DNA of 15,252 bases, from assembly GCA_905373665.1 (NCBI GenBank), contig CAJPTV010000052.1, positions 1 through 15,252 of the forward strand, given 5' to 3'. Source of the stretch: Bacteroidia bacterium. GTDB lineage: Bacteria; Bacteroidota; Bacteroidia; Bacteroidales; CAJPTX01. The notes beneath the pieces were generated by a model. It made no database searches, was not told the origin of the DNA, and saw nothing but the letters and a program-made list of their open reading frames with translations. Made by a program: the position numbers and the translations under genes. Below, one piece after another: positions 8,765 to 15,252 of this stretch. Numbering within the stretch: position 1 is the stretch's first letter; each line of letters begins with the position of its first letter.

Positions 8765-10918
8765 CTATTTCACGAGCTCCATCTCTTCGAGGAGATACCC
8801 CGCTTCGGCATACTTGTCGATCAGGAAGAGTACGTAGCGGATATCGACCACGATGTTGCGACACTTCGCGGGGGCGAACATGATGTCGCTCATCGTTCCC
8901 TCCCAGACGCGGTCGAAGTTCAGCCCTACGAGTTCGCCGCGGGCGTTGAGTACGGGGCTGCCCGAGTTGCCGCCCGTGGTGTGTATGCTCGATAGGAAGC
9001 AGGCAGGGACTTTCCCATCCACGCCCCACTGCCCATAATCTTTATTTTGGTGAAGAGTGGTAAGGCGCTTAGGCGCTTTATAGTCGTGTGCACCGATTTT
9101 GATCTTCTCAAAGACGCCGTCGAGGGTGGTAAAGGGAGTGTAAGTAATCCCCTCGCGTGGCGAATAGCCTTCGACCTTCCCAAAGGCGACACGCATGGTA
9201 GAGTTCGCATCGGGGAAGAAGACGCGCTCGGGCTGCATCTCCATGAGTCCTGCGACGTAGCGACGGTAGAGTGCCGTGCGCTCTGCTTTCTGCGCCTCGA
9301 GGGGGGCGGCTATCTGCGCTTTATATTCCTTGGTCAGGTTGCGAGCGAAGACGCCGATAGGGTCTTTTTCCAAGATATTGAGGAGCTTCTTACCTGAGAA
9401 GGCCTTTTCCCACCGTGCGGCATCGGTATAGACCGAGCTCTTCATGTACTTCTTTACGAACTTTTGGAAGCCCTTCTCTGTCTTCCACTCTGCGGAGACA
9501 CCGAGCTGGAGGAGCGGGTCTATCTTGGAAGAGATGAATTGGTGGAACATCGCCTTGGCTAGAAGGCTGTCTACGCTGCTATCATAGTCTTTGAAGTAGT
9601 CAGTGCTCGCTTTTCGGAGATCCATGAGCTCTTTCATGCTCAGCGCGCGTTGCTCTTCGATGGCTTTGTCTACGATGCGGTTCACGCGGATGGCGAAGGC
9701 GAGACTCTCGATCCCCATGAGCCCTTGGGTGTAGTTGTCATTGACCTCTAGGTATTTCTCTTGCGCCACGTGGTTGTCTACGAGGGCTGCGACGAGGTTG
9801 CCGTACTTGGCTTGCCGTTCGGGCGTGGAGGCTGCAAATTCGGCAAAGCGTTTCTCTTGTTCAGCTTTAACCTCAGATGCTTTCAAGCGTTCGAGCCCTT
9901 GGTACTCTCCAATCCACTTTTTCCACGCATTGGCAATGTTGGCGTGCTTGGCGGTGTATTGCAGTTGAAGCTTAGGGCTTTGCTTCATGGCCTGTTCCAA
10001 GATGTCGAGGCGTTTGCGACGGATAGCGACCTTGCTCGGGTCTTCGAGGTTCTTGATGTAGGAGACCTCGTAGGAGGTGAGGTATTGTCGGGTTGTACCC
10101 GGGTAGCCATAGACCATAACGAACTCCTCGGGCTGTACGCCACCGAGCTGTATTTTGAGGAACTGGCGTGGGTGGTAGGGGACGTTAGAAGCGTTGTAGG
10201 CTGCGGGTGCGTTGTTGGCGTCGGCATAGATGCGGAACAGGGTAAAGTCGCCCGTGTGGCGAGGGTATTCCCAGTTGTCGGTATCGCCGCCGAACTTGCC
10301 GATGTTGGCAGGGGGAGCTACCACGAGGCGCACGTCGCGATAGGTGCGGTAGACGTAGAGGTAATACTGATTGCCGTAGTAGAGGGGCTTAATGTCGTAG
10401 TCTAGCGAAGCGTCTTTGTCGTTGAGCTCTTTTTCTAGGGCGGCGATGTTTTGTTTGATAGCCTCGGCACGTGCCATCTCATCGGTGGGGAGCGAGGCGG
10501 GGGCGATACGTTCGGTCACATCGTCCATATACTCAAGAAAGCGTACACTAAGACTGGGGCAGGGAAGCTCGTCTTCACGCGAGCGCGCTGCGAAGCCATC
10601 CTCCAAGTAGTTATCTTTTAGAGAAGAAAGCGCCTGTACGTGGTCATAACCGCAGTGGTGGTTGGTGAAAAGAAGTCCGTCTGGGGAGACGACCCCGCCC
10701 GTGCAACCGTTACCAAAACGTACTATAGCATCTTTGAGCGAGGGGTTCTCTTGCGAGTAGATTTGTTCGGGGGAGAGTTTACAGCCTGCAGCTTCCATCT
10801 TAACGGCGCAGGTCTGTTTGAGGCGGTTCGGAAGCCACATTCCTTCTTCGGCAGTGGCGTGGGAAAGGGGGAGCGAAAGTGTTAGCGAACACATCAGGTG
10901 TAACCAATATTTCTTCAT
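8765..10918 (-). CDS. dpp11: S46 dipeptidyl-peptidase, DPP11 type (Asp/Glu-specific)
   Basis: Exported serine exopeptidase that removes dipeptides with acidic residues at P1, feeding amino-acid fermentation in asaccharolytic Bacteroidota. I start at 10918: this 717-residue form opens with a signal peptide (MKKYWLHLMCS to about ATA, residue 23). The frame could extend 45 codons upstream, but that stretch is Arg/Pro-rich and unlike a leader. Catalytic residues are visible: His in TNHHCGYD (87-88), D224 in HTGDFTLFRIY, S652 in GNSGSPVL. R670 in FDRVWEG is the key: DPP11 has Arg (R673 in P. gingivalis) where DPP7 has Gly. The Ser-to-Arg spacing (18) and Arg-to-end distance (47) equal those I recall for the 720-residue P. 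gingivalis enzyme. Followed by ispG after 19 bases. Confidence 0.9.
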   Translation of the reverse strand: MKKYWLHLMCSLTLSLPLSHATAEEGMWLPNRLKQTCAVKMEAAGCKLSPEQIYSQENPSLKDAIVRFGNGCTGGVVSPDGLLFTNHHCGYDHVQALSSLKDNYLEDGFAARSREDELPCPSLSVRFLEYMDDVTERIAPASLPTDEMARAEAIKQNIAALEKELNDKDASLDYDIKPLYYGNQYYLYVYRTYRDVRLVVAPPANIGKFGGDTDNWEYPRHTGDFTLFRIYADANNAPAAYNASNVPYHPRQFLKIQLGGVQPEEFVMVYGYPGTTRQYLTSYEVSYIKNLEDPSKVAIRRKRLDILEQAMKQSPKLQLQYTAKHANIANAWKKWIGEYQGLERLKASEVKAEQEKRFAEFAASTPERQAKYGNLVAALVDNHVAQEKYLEVNDNYTQGLMGIESLAFAIRVNRIVDKAIEEQRALSMKELMDLRKASTDYFKDYDSSVDSLLAKAMFHQFISSKIDPLLQLGVSAEWKTEKGFQKFVKKYMKSSVYTDAARWEKAFSGKKLLNILEKDPIGVFARNLTKEYKAQIAAPLEAQKAERTALYRRYVAGLMEMQPERVFFPDANSTMRVAFGKVEGYSPREGITYTPFTTLDGVFEKIKIGAHDYKAPKRLTTLHQNKDYGQWGVDGKVPACFLSSIHTTGGNSGSPVLNARGELVGLNFDRVWEGTMSDIMFAPAKCRNIVVDIRYVLFLIDKYAEAGYLLEEMELVK

Positions 10919-11086
10919 TGCGAAAAGGTTAGTATTGCGAATCAACTGTGGCGGAGGACGTTGCACCAGATAGGTGGGGTGATGAAGGGGAGCATAAGGG
11001 ACGTGTAAGGGACGGAGGGAGCGAAAGAGGAGCCGTGGTCGAGGTGCTCGCACAGAGTCATAGCGCAGGGTTGCCAGAAGGGAGGA

Positions 11087-11872
11087 TTACGGGAGAGCCT
11101 CCGAGGGCGTTTCTTCCGTTTCGGAGAGCGTCGCCTCGTTTTCTTGTGCTAGCCCTTCCGTTTCTTCCAATCCCTGCTCCTTGAGTAACTCTTTGCGGCG
11201 GTAAATGTAGACTACGCCATAGCGTACTGCATGGGCGCGTAGCTCGGTAGGCGCGAGGTCTGCGAAGTGTGCCTCGACTTCGTTCCAAATCGTGAGGATG
11301 AGCTGGTCTGCCGTTGCGCGCAGTGTTTCGAGCTCGGTGTGTGCCCGTGCGGTGTTTTGTTGTAGAATGCGGTGGTGTTTGTAGATATCTACGAACTTTT
11401 CGTAGTGCACTTTCACGAGGGCGATGTTAGGGTTCATGATAGGAGGTTTGCCTTCGCTGGTGCGTTGGAACTCCCCGTCGATGATGCGCTGTCCCCACTC
11501 GATGAGCTCTGGCTCTGCAGTGAGCGATGGGAGGCGTCCCTCCTCTACGGGCAATTGGTAATATTTTCGGATATCGGGCTTGAGCTCGCCGCGTAACACG
11601 GCCATATTGACGACCTGGATGAAATGCGACACATAGAGGCGCGCTTTTTGTACTACGGGCTGGTAGACTGCGCTGCTCGCAGCTTGTCGTTGATAAGCCG
11701 TGCGGTACTGTAAGATGGCCTGTTCGTAGGAGTTGATAAAGAGCTCGAGCTTGGTGTAGGAGCTTTGTGTGAAAGCAAGTTCTGTCGGATGCGTCTCGTG
11801 GCCCATTGCATACGCGGCCTTCATAGCACGTAGCCTTGCTTGGTCAGTGTTCGGGAGTCGACGATAGGGCAT
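11087..11872 (-). CDS. Conserved helical protein of Bacteroidota, function unknown
   Basis: A 261-residue protein without signal peptide or membrane segment, so probably cytoplasmic. It begins MPYRRLPNTDQARLRAMK, a start I associate with a conserved but unnamed Bacteroidota family. The body (about 20-225) is predicted by eye to be mostly alpha-helical, with long heptad-like stretches and a run of conserved-looking aromatic residues (KVHYEKFVDIYKHH, VVYIYRRKEL). The last 35 residues are an acidic, Glu/Thr-rich, probably disordered tail. It lies upstream of dpp11 on the same strand with a 168-base gap, so it may be transcribed separately or lead the same unit. I see no -7 box or ribosome site that decides this. 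No catalytic motif is visible and I assign no function. Confidence 0.75.
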   Translation of the reverse strand: MPYRRLPNTDQARLRAMKAAYAMGHETHPTELAFTQSSYTKLELFINSYEQAILQYRTAYQRQAASSAVYQPVVQKARLYVSHFIQVVNMAVLRGELKPDIRKYYQLPVEEGRLPSLTAEPELIEWGQRIIDGEFQRTSEGKPPIMNPNIALVKVHYEKFVDIYKHHRILQQNTARAHTELETLRATADQLILTIWNEVEAHFADLAPTELRAHAVRYGVVYIYRRKELLKEQGLEETEGLAQENEATLSETEETPSEALP

Positions 11873-12093
11873 CTGGAGGCTAAGTTTAGAAGATCTACCA
11901 ACGTCTGAGTCTCGCGTAGGCGTCTGGGAGCTTTTGGCAGCCTTTTGGCAGAAAACCGCACCTCTCGCTTTCCCTCAGTTTCTGTTGCGAAGGTACACAT
12001 TCTTACGCAATTAAGAACCAGCGCACCTGTATTGATGAATGTCTTGTATCAAGTGATGGAAAAGAGAAAGTGGTATGTTTTCGGAAATCTTGG
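11873..12093. other. Intergenic region between two divergent genes
   Basis: Divergent region between the helical protein gene (minus) and the outer-membrane barrel gene (plus). The plus-strand frame is open from a TTG at 11945, but that stretch has no ribosome site and encodes no signal peptide, and a -7 box sits inside it at 12094. I read it as untranslated. No promoter box for the minus-strand gene and no clear repeat is visible here. Confidence 0.5.
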
Positions 12094-12101
12094 TAACTTT
12101 G
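12094..12101 (+). promoter_or_regulatory. -7 promoter box for the barrel-siaB-siaC unit
   Basis: TAACTTTG is identical to the box at 103-110 and fits the Bacteroidota -7 consensus TAnnTTTG. Transcription would start near 12107, leaving about 45 bases before the ATG at 12152. No good TTTG at -33 spacing is visible; the TTTT run around 12078 is too near. Confidence 0.5.
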
Positions 12102-12151
12102 GGGTAAGAAAGTTTGTTGCTATTGCGCTTCAACGGGTGCTATTACTGAGT

Positions 12152-12934
12152 ATGCGGATACGGTCTGTTTCCTTGTTAGGTCTTCTGCTGTTTCTCTTGT
12201 GTGTGTGTGTGCCGAGCGTGGTTCTTGCCAATCGGTTACGCGCGATACGCCGTGGGGAGGGAGCGAATACCTTGCGTGATACGCGAATTGGAGGACGTCT
12301 CGGAGGTCACCTCTCTTTTCTCCAGACGGGGGGCGATCGTATACTTAGCGCTCCCTATTTCGGTTATCAGTATGGGGTTGAGATGCTCGTCCCCGTTGAT
12401 GATTATTTTGAGATTGCGCTCTCCGGACTTGCCAATTGGAAGGGAGGGCAATTGACGCACACCTTCGCCGACGCGGGAGGGCAAGGGGTTACGGTGGACG
12501 CACAGATGCGTATCCTTGCCTTTCGGATGGGGCTCTTTGGGAATTATGTCTATCGCATCCCTCACGACTGGGACATCTTTGTCGGGGTGGGGATGCTCCC
12601 CCAGATACAGCTCTCGGGGCGTATGAAGTTGAAAATCCCCGAGGGGATGCAGTCTTACGACCTTGACGTGGGGTTTGACTCTGATGCGCATCTCTTTCCC
12701 CTGAACTTTGGTCTTGGTGCACAGGCTGGGGTGCGCTTCCTTTCCACGCTTTCCCTGTCGGTCTGGTATGAGTATGACTTTCTGAACCTCCTCCCGAAGC
12801 AGAAACGATTTTACGGGAATGTTGCCCCTGACTATCTCTTACGCAACGATTTTTCGCGGCCTTTCGTTCAAAGCCTTGAACGTCTTTCGAGTCAAGCTGT
12901 TGGCATATCGTTTGTATACTACATTAAGTTATAG
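12152..12934 (+). CDS. Outer-membrane beta-barrel protein
   Basis: A 260-residue protein with a signal peptide (about 1-26: MRIRSVSLLG, a Leu/Val core, then VVLA). The frame is open 69 codons further upstream to a TTG, but that extension would place the leader internally and covers the -7 box at 12094, so I start at the ATG at 12152. The mature part alternates polar and aromatic residues as in outer-membrane barrels: FEIALSGLANWKG, FRMGLFGNYVYR, WDIFVGVGMLPQIQLSG, LNFGLGAQAGVRF, LSLSVWYEYDF. It ends in a hydrophobic/aromatic strand (VGISFVYYIKL). This resembles the small OMP_b-brl type. Ligand unknown. Only 31 bases separate it from the SiaB-like gene, which suggests co-transcription and a possible envelope link for that signalling pair. 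Confidence 0.75.
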   Translation: MRIRSVSLLGLLLFLLCVCVPSVVLANRLRAIRRGEGANTLRDTRIGGRLGGHLSFLQTGGDRILSAPYFGYQYGVEMLVPVDDYFEIALSGLANWKGGQLTHTFADAGGQGVTVDAQMRILAFRMGLFGNYVYRIPHDWDIFVGVGMLPQIQLSGRMKLKIPEGMQSYDLDVGFDSDAHLFPLNFGLGAQAGVRFLSTLSLSVWYEYDFLNLLPKQKRFYGNVAPDYLLRNDFSRPFVQSLERLSSQAVGISFVYYIKL

Positions 12935-12943
12935 TTAAAGAGG

Positions 12944-12960
12944 TCGTCAAAAGAAGACGA
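12944..12960 (+). promoter_or_regulatory. Small hairpin just before the siaB-like start
   Basis: TCGTC (12944-12948) and GACGA (12956-12960) can form a five-base-pair stem with a seven-base A-rich loop, ending five bases before the ATG at 12966. No T-run follows, so it is not a terminator. It could modulate translation of the SiaB-like protein, but a stem this short can occur by chance. Confidence 0.25.
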
Positions 12961-12965
12961 GATAC

Positions 12966-13544
12966 ATGGAGACTAGTGTACAAATACAGGACGTTATCGA
13001 GGAGATTTGCACTTCCCCCTTGCCCCCTTTGGTGGGAGTGGAGGTCTTGCAAGATCTGAGTTACCGTCGCATTAGCGAAGCCGAGTTACAGCGATTGGTA
13101 GACATGGTGGCTGGCGATGCGGCGGAGCGGGGTGTGGTCGGTAATTCGAACCGATCGAAAATCCTCGGTCTCGCAGAAGAACCCCTGCGTAACGTGCAGA
13201 ATTATCAGAAAATCCGCTTTGAGGTCAAAGACCTCGCGGTTCGCTTTCAAGCCTTCCGGCTCAAGGAGAATACGTATTGTGTCAATTTGTCTAACAATCT
13301 TTATCCCGAGGATGCCCTCTCGCTTTCGGAGTATATTCGGAGTGTGCTTGCTTTGACCCAGGCCGAAGCACATGCGCAGATGAGAGGGACGCTGCCGCGA
13401 ACGGTGAATAACTCGGTGCAAGGGGCGGGGATCGGCTTGTTGTGGCTGCGCACCCAGTGCTGTAGTTTTGAGTATTCGATGTTGCCAGCGGGGGATTTCA
13501 TCGCTTACACCATCCGAGTGTCAGTGGAGATAAAGAACAAATAA
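12966..13544 (+). CDS. SiaB-like protein kinase (DUF6272, GHKL fold)
   Basis: A 192-residue soluble protein that I assign to the SiaB/DUF6272 family. In Pseudomonas aeruginosa SiaB phosphorylates SiaC, opposed by the phosphatase SiaA. Support comes from GHKL-like ATP-binding features in the right order: an N-box-like stretch LAEEPLRNVQNY (69-80; E72, N76, N79), strands FRLKENTYCVNLSNNL (97-112), then a G-box GAGIGLLWLR (153-162), followed by paired strands FEYSMLP and YTIRVSVEI. The next gene, 22 bases on, is a SiaC family protein, the known partner. The protein is diverged and the DxGxG box is not obvious; the NLSNNL strand occupies its place. ATP binding is therefore inferred. Another possibility is an inactive GHKL scaffold that binds the SiaC-like protein. 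Confidence 0.65.
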   Translation: METSVQIQDVIEEICTSPLPPLVGVEVLQDLSYRRISEAELQRLVDMVAGDAAERGVVGNSNRSKILGLAEEPLRNVQNYQKIRFEVKDLAVRFQAFRLKENTYCVNLSNNLYPEDALSLSEYIRSVLALTQAEAHAQMRGTLPRTVNNSVQGAGIGLLWLRTQCCSFEYSMLPAGDFIAYTIRVSVEIKNK

Positions 13545-13566
13545 AGCAATTAGGAGAGAGTGCGAC

Positions 13567-13971
13567 ATGGAACCACTGCATATCAATGCAACCAAATACA
13601 CCCCCGAGATTGATTTCAACCCAGAGACTTTCCATTTGCAGATCGTGGGAGATTCGCGCCCCGAGGATACCGTGGGCTTCTACCAAAAGATCCTTCAGTG
13701 GATAGACGCTTTTGTCGCTTGGATGGCGCAGCAGAATACCCAACAGGCGGTCTTGCTGACGTTTCAGCTGAATTACTTCAACTCCATTTCTGCGAAGTAT
13801 CTGCTCGCTATAATCAATAAGTGCAAGCCCTTGCACGCAGAGGGCGGGCGCCTGAAGATCGAGTGGATCTACCAAGATGACGACGAGGAGGGCAAGCAGT
13901 GGGGAGAAGATTTGCAAGCCATCACGCAGCTGCCGTTTGATATCTTGCCGATTCCGCCTCTTGCGGATTAA
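13567..13971 (+). CDS. SiaC family regulatory phosphoprotein (DUF1987)
   Basis: A 134-residue soluble protein of the SiaC/DUF1987 family, a small fold related to anti-anti-sigma factors. In P. aeruginosa unphosphorylated SiaC activates the diguanylate cyclase SiaD, and SiaB phosphorylates it on a threonine. Family features: ATKYTPEIDFNPE (8-20), LQIVGDSRPEDTVGFY (24-39), ILQWIDAFV, and FQLNYFNSISAKYLLAI (66-82). The last motif holds the phospho-acceptor position in the family; here NTSS-type threonine appears as Ser (S73, with S75 nearby), still phosphorylatable. A strong ribosome site TAGGAGAGAG precedes the ATG. It is the last gene of the barrel-SiaB-SiaC unit. No SiaD-like cyclase is in the window, so its target here is unknown. 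Confidence 0.85.
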   Translation: MEPLHINATKYTPEIDFNPETFHLQIVGDSRPEDTVGFYQKILQWIDAFVAWMAQQNTQQAVLLTFQLNYFNSISAKYLLAIINKCKPLHAEGGRLKIEWIYQDDDEEGKQWGEDLQAITQLPFDILPIPPLAD

Positions 13972-13990
13972 AAAGATTGTATTACCTTTG
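13960..13990 (+). promoter_or_regulatory. Promoter of tRNA-Gln
   Basis: CTTG at 13960-13963 and TACCTTTG at 13983-13990 are separated by 19 bases, a full match to the Bacteroidota -33/-7 arrangement. Transcription would start near 13996, leaving about 30 bases of leader before the mature tRNA. The -33 element lies inside the last codons of the SiaC-like gene. Confidence 0.7.
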
Positions 13991-14026
13991 CATTGTGTTC
14001 CGAGGGGGTTAGGTGTTTCTGTTTTC

Positions 14027-14100
14027 TGACCTGTGGTGTAATGGTAGCACATTAGATTTTGGTTCTAACAGTCTAGGTTCGAGTCCTGGCAGGTCAACCA
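14027..14100 (+). tRNA. trnQ: tRNA-Gln (anticodon UUG)
   Basis: A 74-base cloverleaf with encoded CCA. Acceptor TGACCTG (14027-14033) pairs fully with CAGGTCA; D stem GTG/CAC; anticodon stem TTAGA/TCTAA around loop TTTTGGT, giving anticodon TTG at positions 34-36; T stem CTAGG/CCTGG around TTCGAGT. The discriminator is A73 and the first pair is U1-A72, the weak pair typical of bacterial tRNA-Gln. It has its own promoter upstream and terminator downstream, so it is a single-tRNA transcript. Confidence 0.95.
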
Positions 14101-14110
14101 AAACAGTTTA

Positions 14111-14144
14111 GCCCTCGCGTAGCGTGATACGCCGAGGGCTTTTT
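14111..14144 (+). terminator. Rho-independent terminator of tRNA-Gln
   Basis: GCCCTCG (14111-14117) pairs with CGAGGGC (14133-14139), with further pairing possible inside the loop (CGTA and TACG), followed by TTTTT at 14140-14144. It sits 10 bases after the tRNA and insulates it from the next gene. Confidence 0.85.
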
Positions 14145-14183
14145 GATTTCTAGTGGGAATTAACGGATTAAACACTACGTACC

Positions 14184-14966
14184 ATGAAAAAACATTGCCT
14201 CGCTTTGTGTGCCTTTTTACTGCTCCTACCTGGGATCTTGTGGGCACAGGACGAAACGTCCGAAAAGAAGAGTCCCTTCGCTGTTAGCTTCTCTGCCAAA
14301 ATCAAATCTCGCCACGTGTGGAATGGGTGGCTCTCGTGTAACGCGTGGAACTTCCAGCCCGATCTCACGCTCTCCTACTACGGAGCTTTTTTTAATGCGT
14401 GGGCTTACACGGCGCTAGATCATACCCTTCCGAACGAGATTGACCTCACGCTCGGTTATGACTTCGGCCCCGTGACGCTGATGTATATTGATATGTTCTA
14501 CCCCAAAGAGGGACCGAAGAAGGTCGCTAAGGAGTTGAAAACTGCGGGATATATGGGGCTTTTCCGTTATAAAAAGGAAGACATGGGAGACTTTCACCAG
14601 CAGATGGCGATGGTGAAGTTTAACGGCGTGGAGAGTTTCCCGCTCCAGTTGATGGCGGGGGTATTTACTTTTGGGGATGCTACACCGGATGAAGAGAGTG
14701 GGGAGATTAAAGAGCGTTACTCCACGTTGATTGACCTAGGTTATTCGCACACGTTGCGTACGGGACAAAAGTTGTCTTACAACTTGAGTGCGACCCCTTT
14801 TAAGGGGAGTGGGTTCTTTGCAGATGGTTTCAATGTGGTGAACCTTCGTTTTGGGGTATCACAGCCTGTAAAGATTACCGATTCCTTCTCCTTGAAGTTG
14901 GATGGTGACCTCATTGTTAACCCCTATCGCGAGAATCTTTATTTCGTCCTCGGTATCGGGTTCTAA
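14184..14966 (+). CDS. Outer-membrane beta-barrel (porin-like) protein
   Basis: A 260-residue protein with a classic signal peptide (about 1-21: MKKHCLALCAF, a Leu-rich core, then LWAQ). The mature protein reads as a barrel of alternating strands: FAVSFSAKIKSRHVWNGW, LTLSYYGAFFNAWAYTAL, IDLTLGYDFGPVTLMYIDMF, LQLMAGVFTF, STLIDLGYSHTL, SYNLSATPF, NLRFGVSQPV. It ends with a strand finishing in Phe (LYFVLGIGF), the usual outer-membrane assembly signal. The opening strands recall TorF-like putative porins, but that match is only by eye and I assign no substrate. It is a single-gene unit between two terminators; its promoter, in 14145-14183, is not obvious. Confidence 0.75.
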   Translation: MKKHCLALCAFLLLLPGILWAQDETSEKKSPFAVSFSAKIKSRHVWNGWLSCNAWNFQPDLTLSYYGAFFNAWAYTALDHTLPNEIDLTLGYDFGPVTLMYIDMFYPKEGPKKVAKELKTAGYMGLFRYKKEDMGDFHQQMAMVKFNGVESFPLQLMAGVFTFGDATPDEESGEIKERYSTLIDLGYSHTLRTGQKLSYNLSATPFKGSGFFADGFNVVNLRFGVSQPVKITDSFSLKLDGDLIVNPYRENLYFVLGIGF

Positions 14967-14995
14967 TTTTTGAGTTACAAGACTATACGATTATG

Positions 14996-15027
14996 GGCTT
15001 CCCTGTCTCGTACGGGGAAGCCTTTTT
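14996..15027 (+). terminator. Rho-independent terminator after the porin-like gene
   Basis: GGCTTCCC (14996-15003) pairs with GGGAAGCC (15015-15022) around an 11-base loop, followed by TTTTT at 15023-15027. It lies 29 bases after the stop codon. Confidence 0.88.
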
Positions 15028-15252
15028 GTATTAAGAGCGGTTCTAAGGGCGGACGGCCCGTGGTTGAGGAGGGGCGTGGGAGGGGCGAAATTTGGGACAG
15101 CGCCCAGCCCCCCTGCTTTACGAATTCCTAAAGCATTATTTTTAGATGAAATAGAAAAGAATATCTTATTGAAATGAAGGATTGTCTGTAAAAATACCCC
15201 CTTTTTAGGGTAGGTAATTCTACATTACTTTACAGAGAGAATACAAAGAGAA
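15028..15252. other. Non-coding tail with G-rich stretch and small palindrome
   Basis: No gene is visible in this stretch. The first part (15071-15112) is G-rich then C-rich: four G-runs at 15071-15074, 15078-15080, 15082-15085 and 15094-15096, then GCCCAGCCCCCC. GGGCG (15083-15087) can pair with CGCCC (15101-15105). The second part is AT-rich and contains TACCC (15195-15199) facing GGGTA (15208-15212). A weak -7-like TACTTTA (15226-15232) near the end may be part of a promoter for a gene beyond the window. Confidence 0.45.

Noticed and set aside
9761..10405. A 214-codon open frame on the plus strand inside dpp11
   Set aside because: It lies wholly opposite conserved S46 sequence, is low-complexity (Val/Gly-rich) and has no ribosome site. 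It is a shadow of a GC-biased gene.
10919..11053. A 45-residue N-terminal extension of DPP11
   Set aside because: It is Arg/Pro-rich and would bury the signal peptide. The ATG at 10918 gives a standard leader and normal family length.
13498..14052. A 184-codon open frame on the minus strand spanning the SiaC-like gene and part of the tRNA
   Set aside because: It is antisense to a recognised DUF1987 gene, runs through the tRNA promoter and into the tRNA, and shows no family features.
14027..14100. tRNA-Gln as an attachment site for an integrated element
   Set aside because: No integrase gene and no repeated 3' end of the tRNA are visible downstream. The following gene is an ordinary barrel protein behind a terminator.

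Overview
The window looks like chromosomal DNA of a Gram-negative Bacteroidota bacterium, most likely in or near Porphyromonadaceae. Four things point there: Bacteroidota-type -7 promoter boxes (TAnnTTTG), the long form of IspG with an inserted domain, an S46 dipeptidyl-peptidase of the DPP11 type, and KdsA, which implies lipopolysaccharide. GC content is high for the phylum in most genes, with one clearly AT-richer gene.

Region 1 (about 100-5868, plus strand) is a tight four-gene unit: a two-pass membrane sensor without an output domain (Cache-like, HAMP, GAF, coiled coil, PAS), then rarA, kdsA and cinA. The first three genes overlap by one base (TAATG) and cinA follows after 12 bases, so a stress or signal receptor appears co-expressed with replication-recombination, Kdo synthesis and pyridine-nucleotide salvage functions.

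Region 2 (5902-11872, minus strand) runs, in transcription order, from an unrecognised helical Bacteroidota protein to DPP11, ispG and a secreted carboxypeptidase-regulatory-like protein. DPP11, ispG and the last gene are closely spaced (19 and 27 bases) and probably co-transcribed. The last gene ends 33 bases from the end of cinA (convergent).

Region 3 (about 12090-13971, plus strand) has a -7 box, an outer-membrane beta-barrel protein, and a SiaB-like GHKL kinase followed by a SiaC (DUF1987) phosphoprotein. In Pseudomonas, SiaB and SiaC form a partner-switch module with a PP2C phosphatase (SiaA) and a diguanylate cyclase (SiaD); neither is present here.

Region 4 (13960-15252) has a tRNA-Gln(UUG) with its own promoter and terminator, a second outer-membrane barrel gene with a terminator, and a non-coding tail holding a G-rich stretch and a small palindrome. 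I see no CRISPR array, insertion sequence, phage gene or rRNA. The least explained parts are the SiaB/SiaC pair without its usual partners, the output-less sensor 10 kb away, and a CinA that has lost a signature loop.
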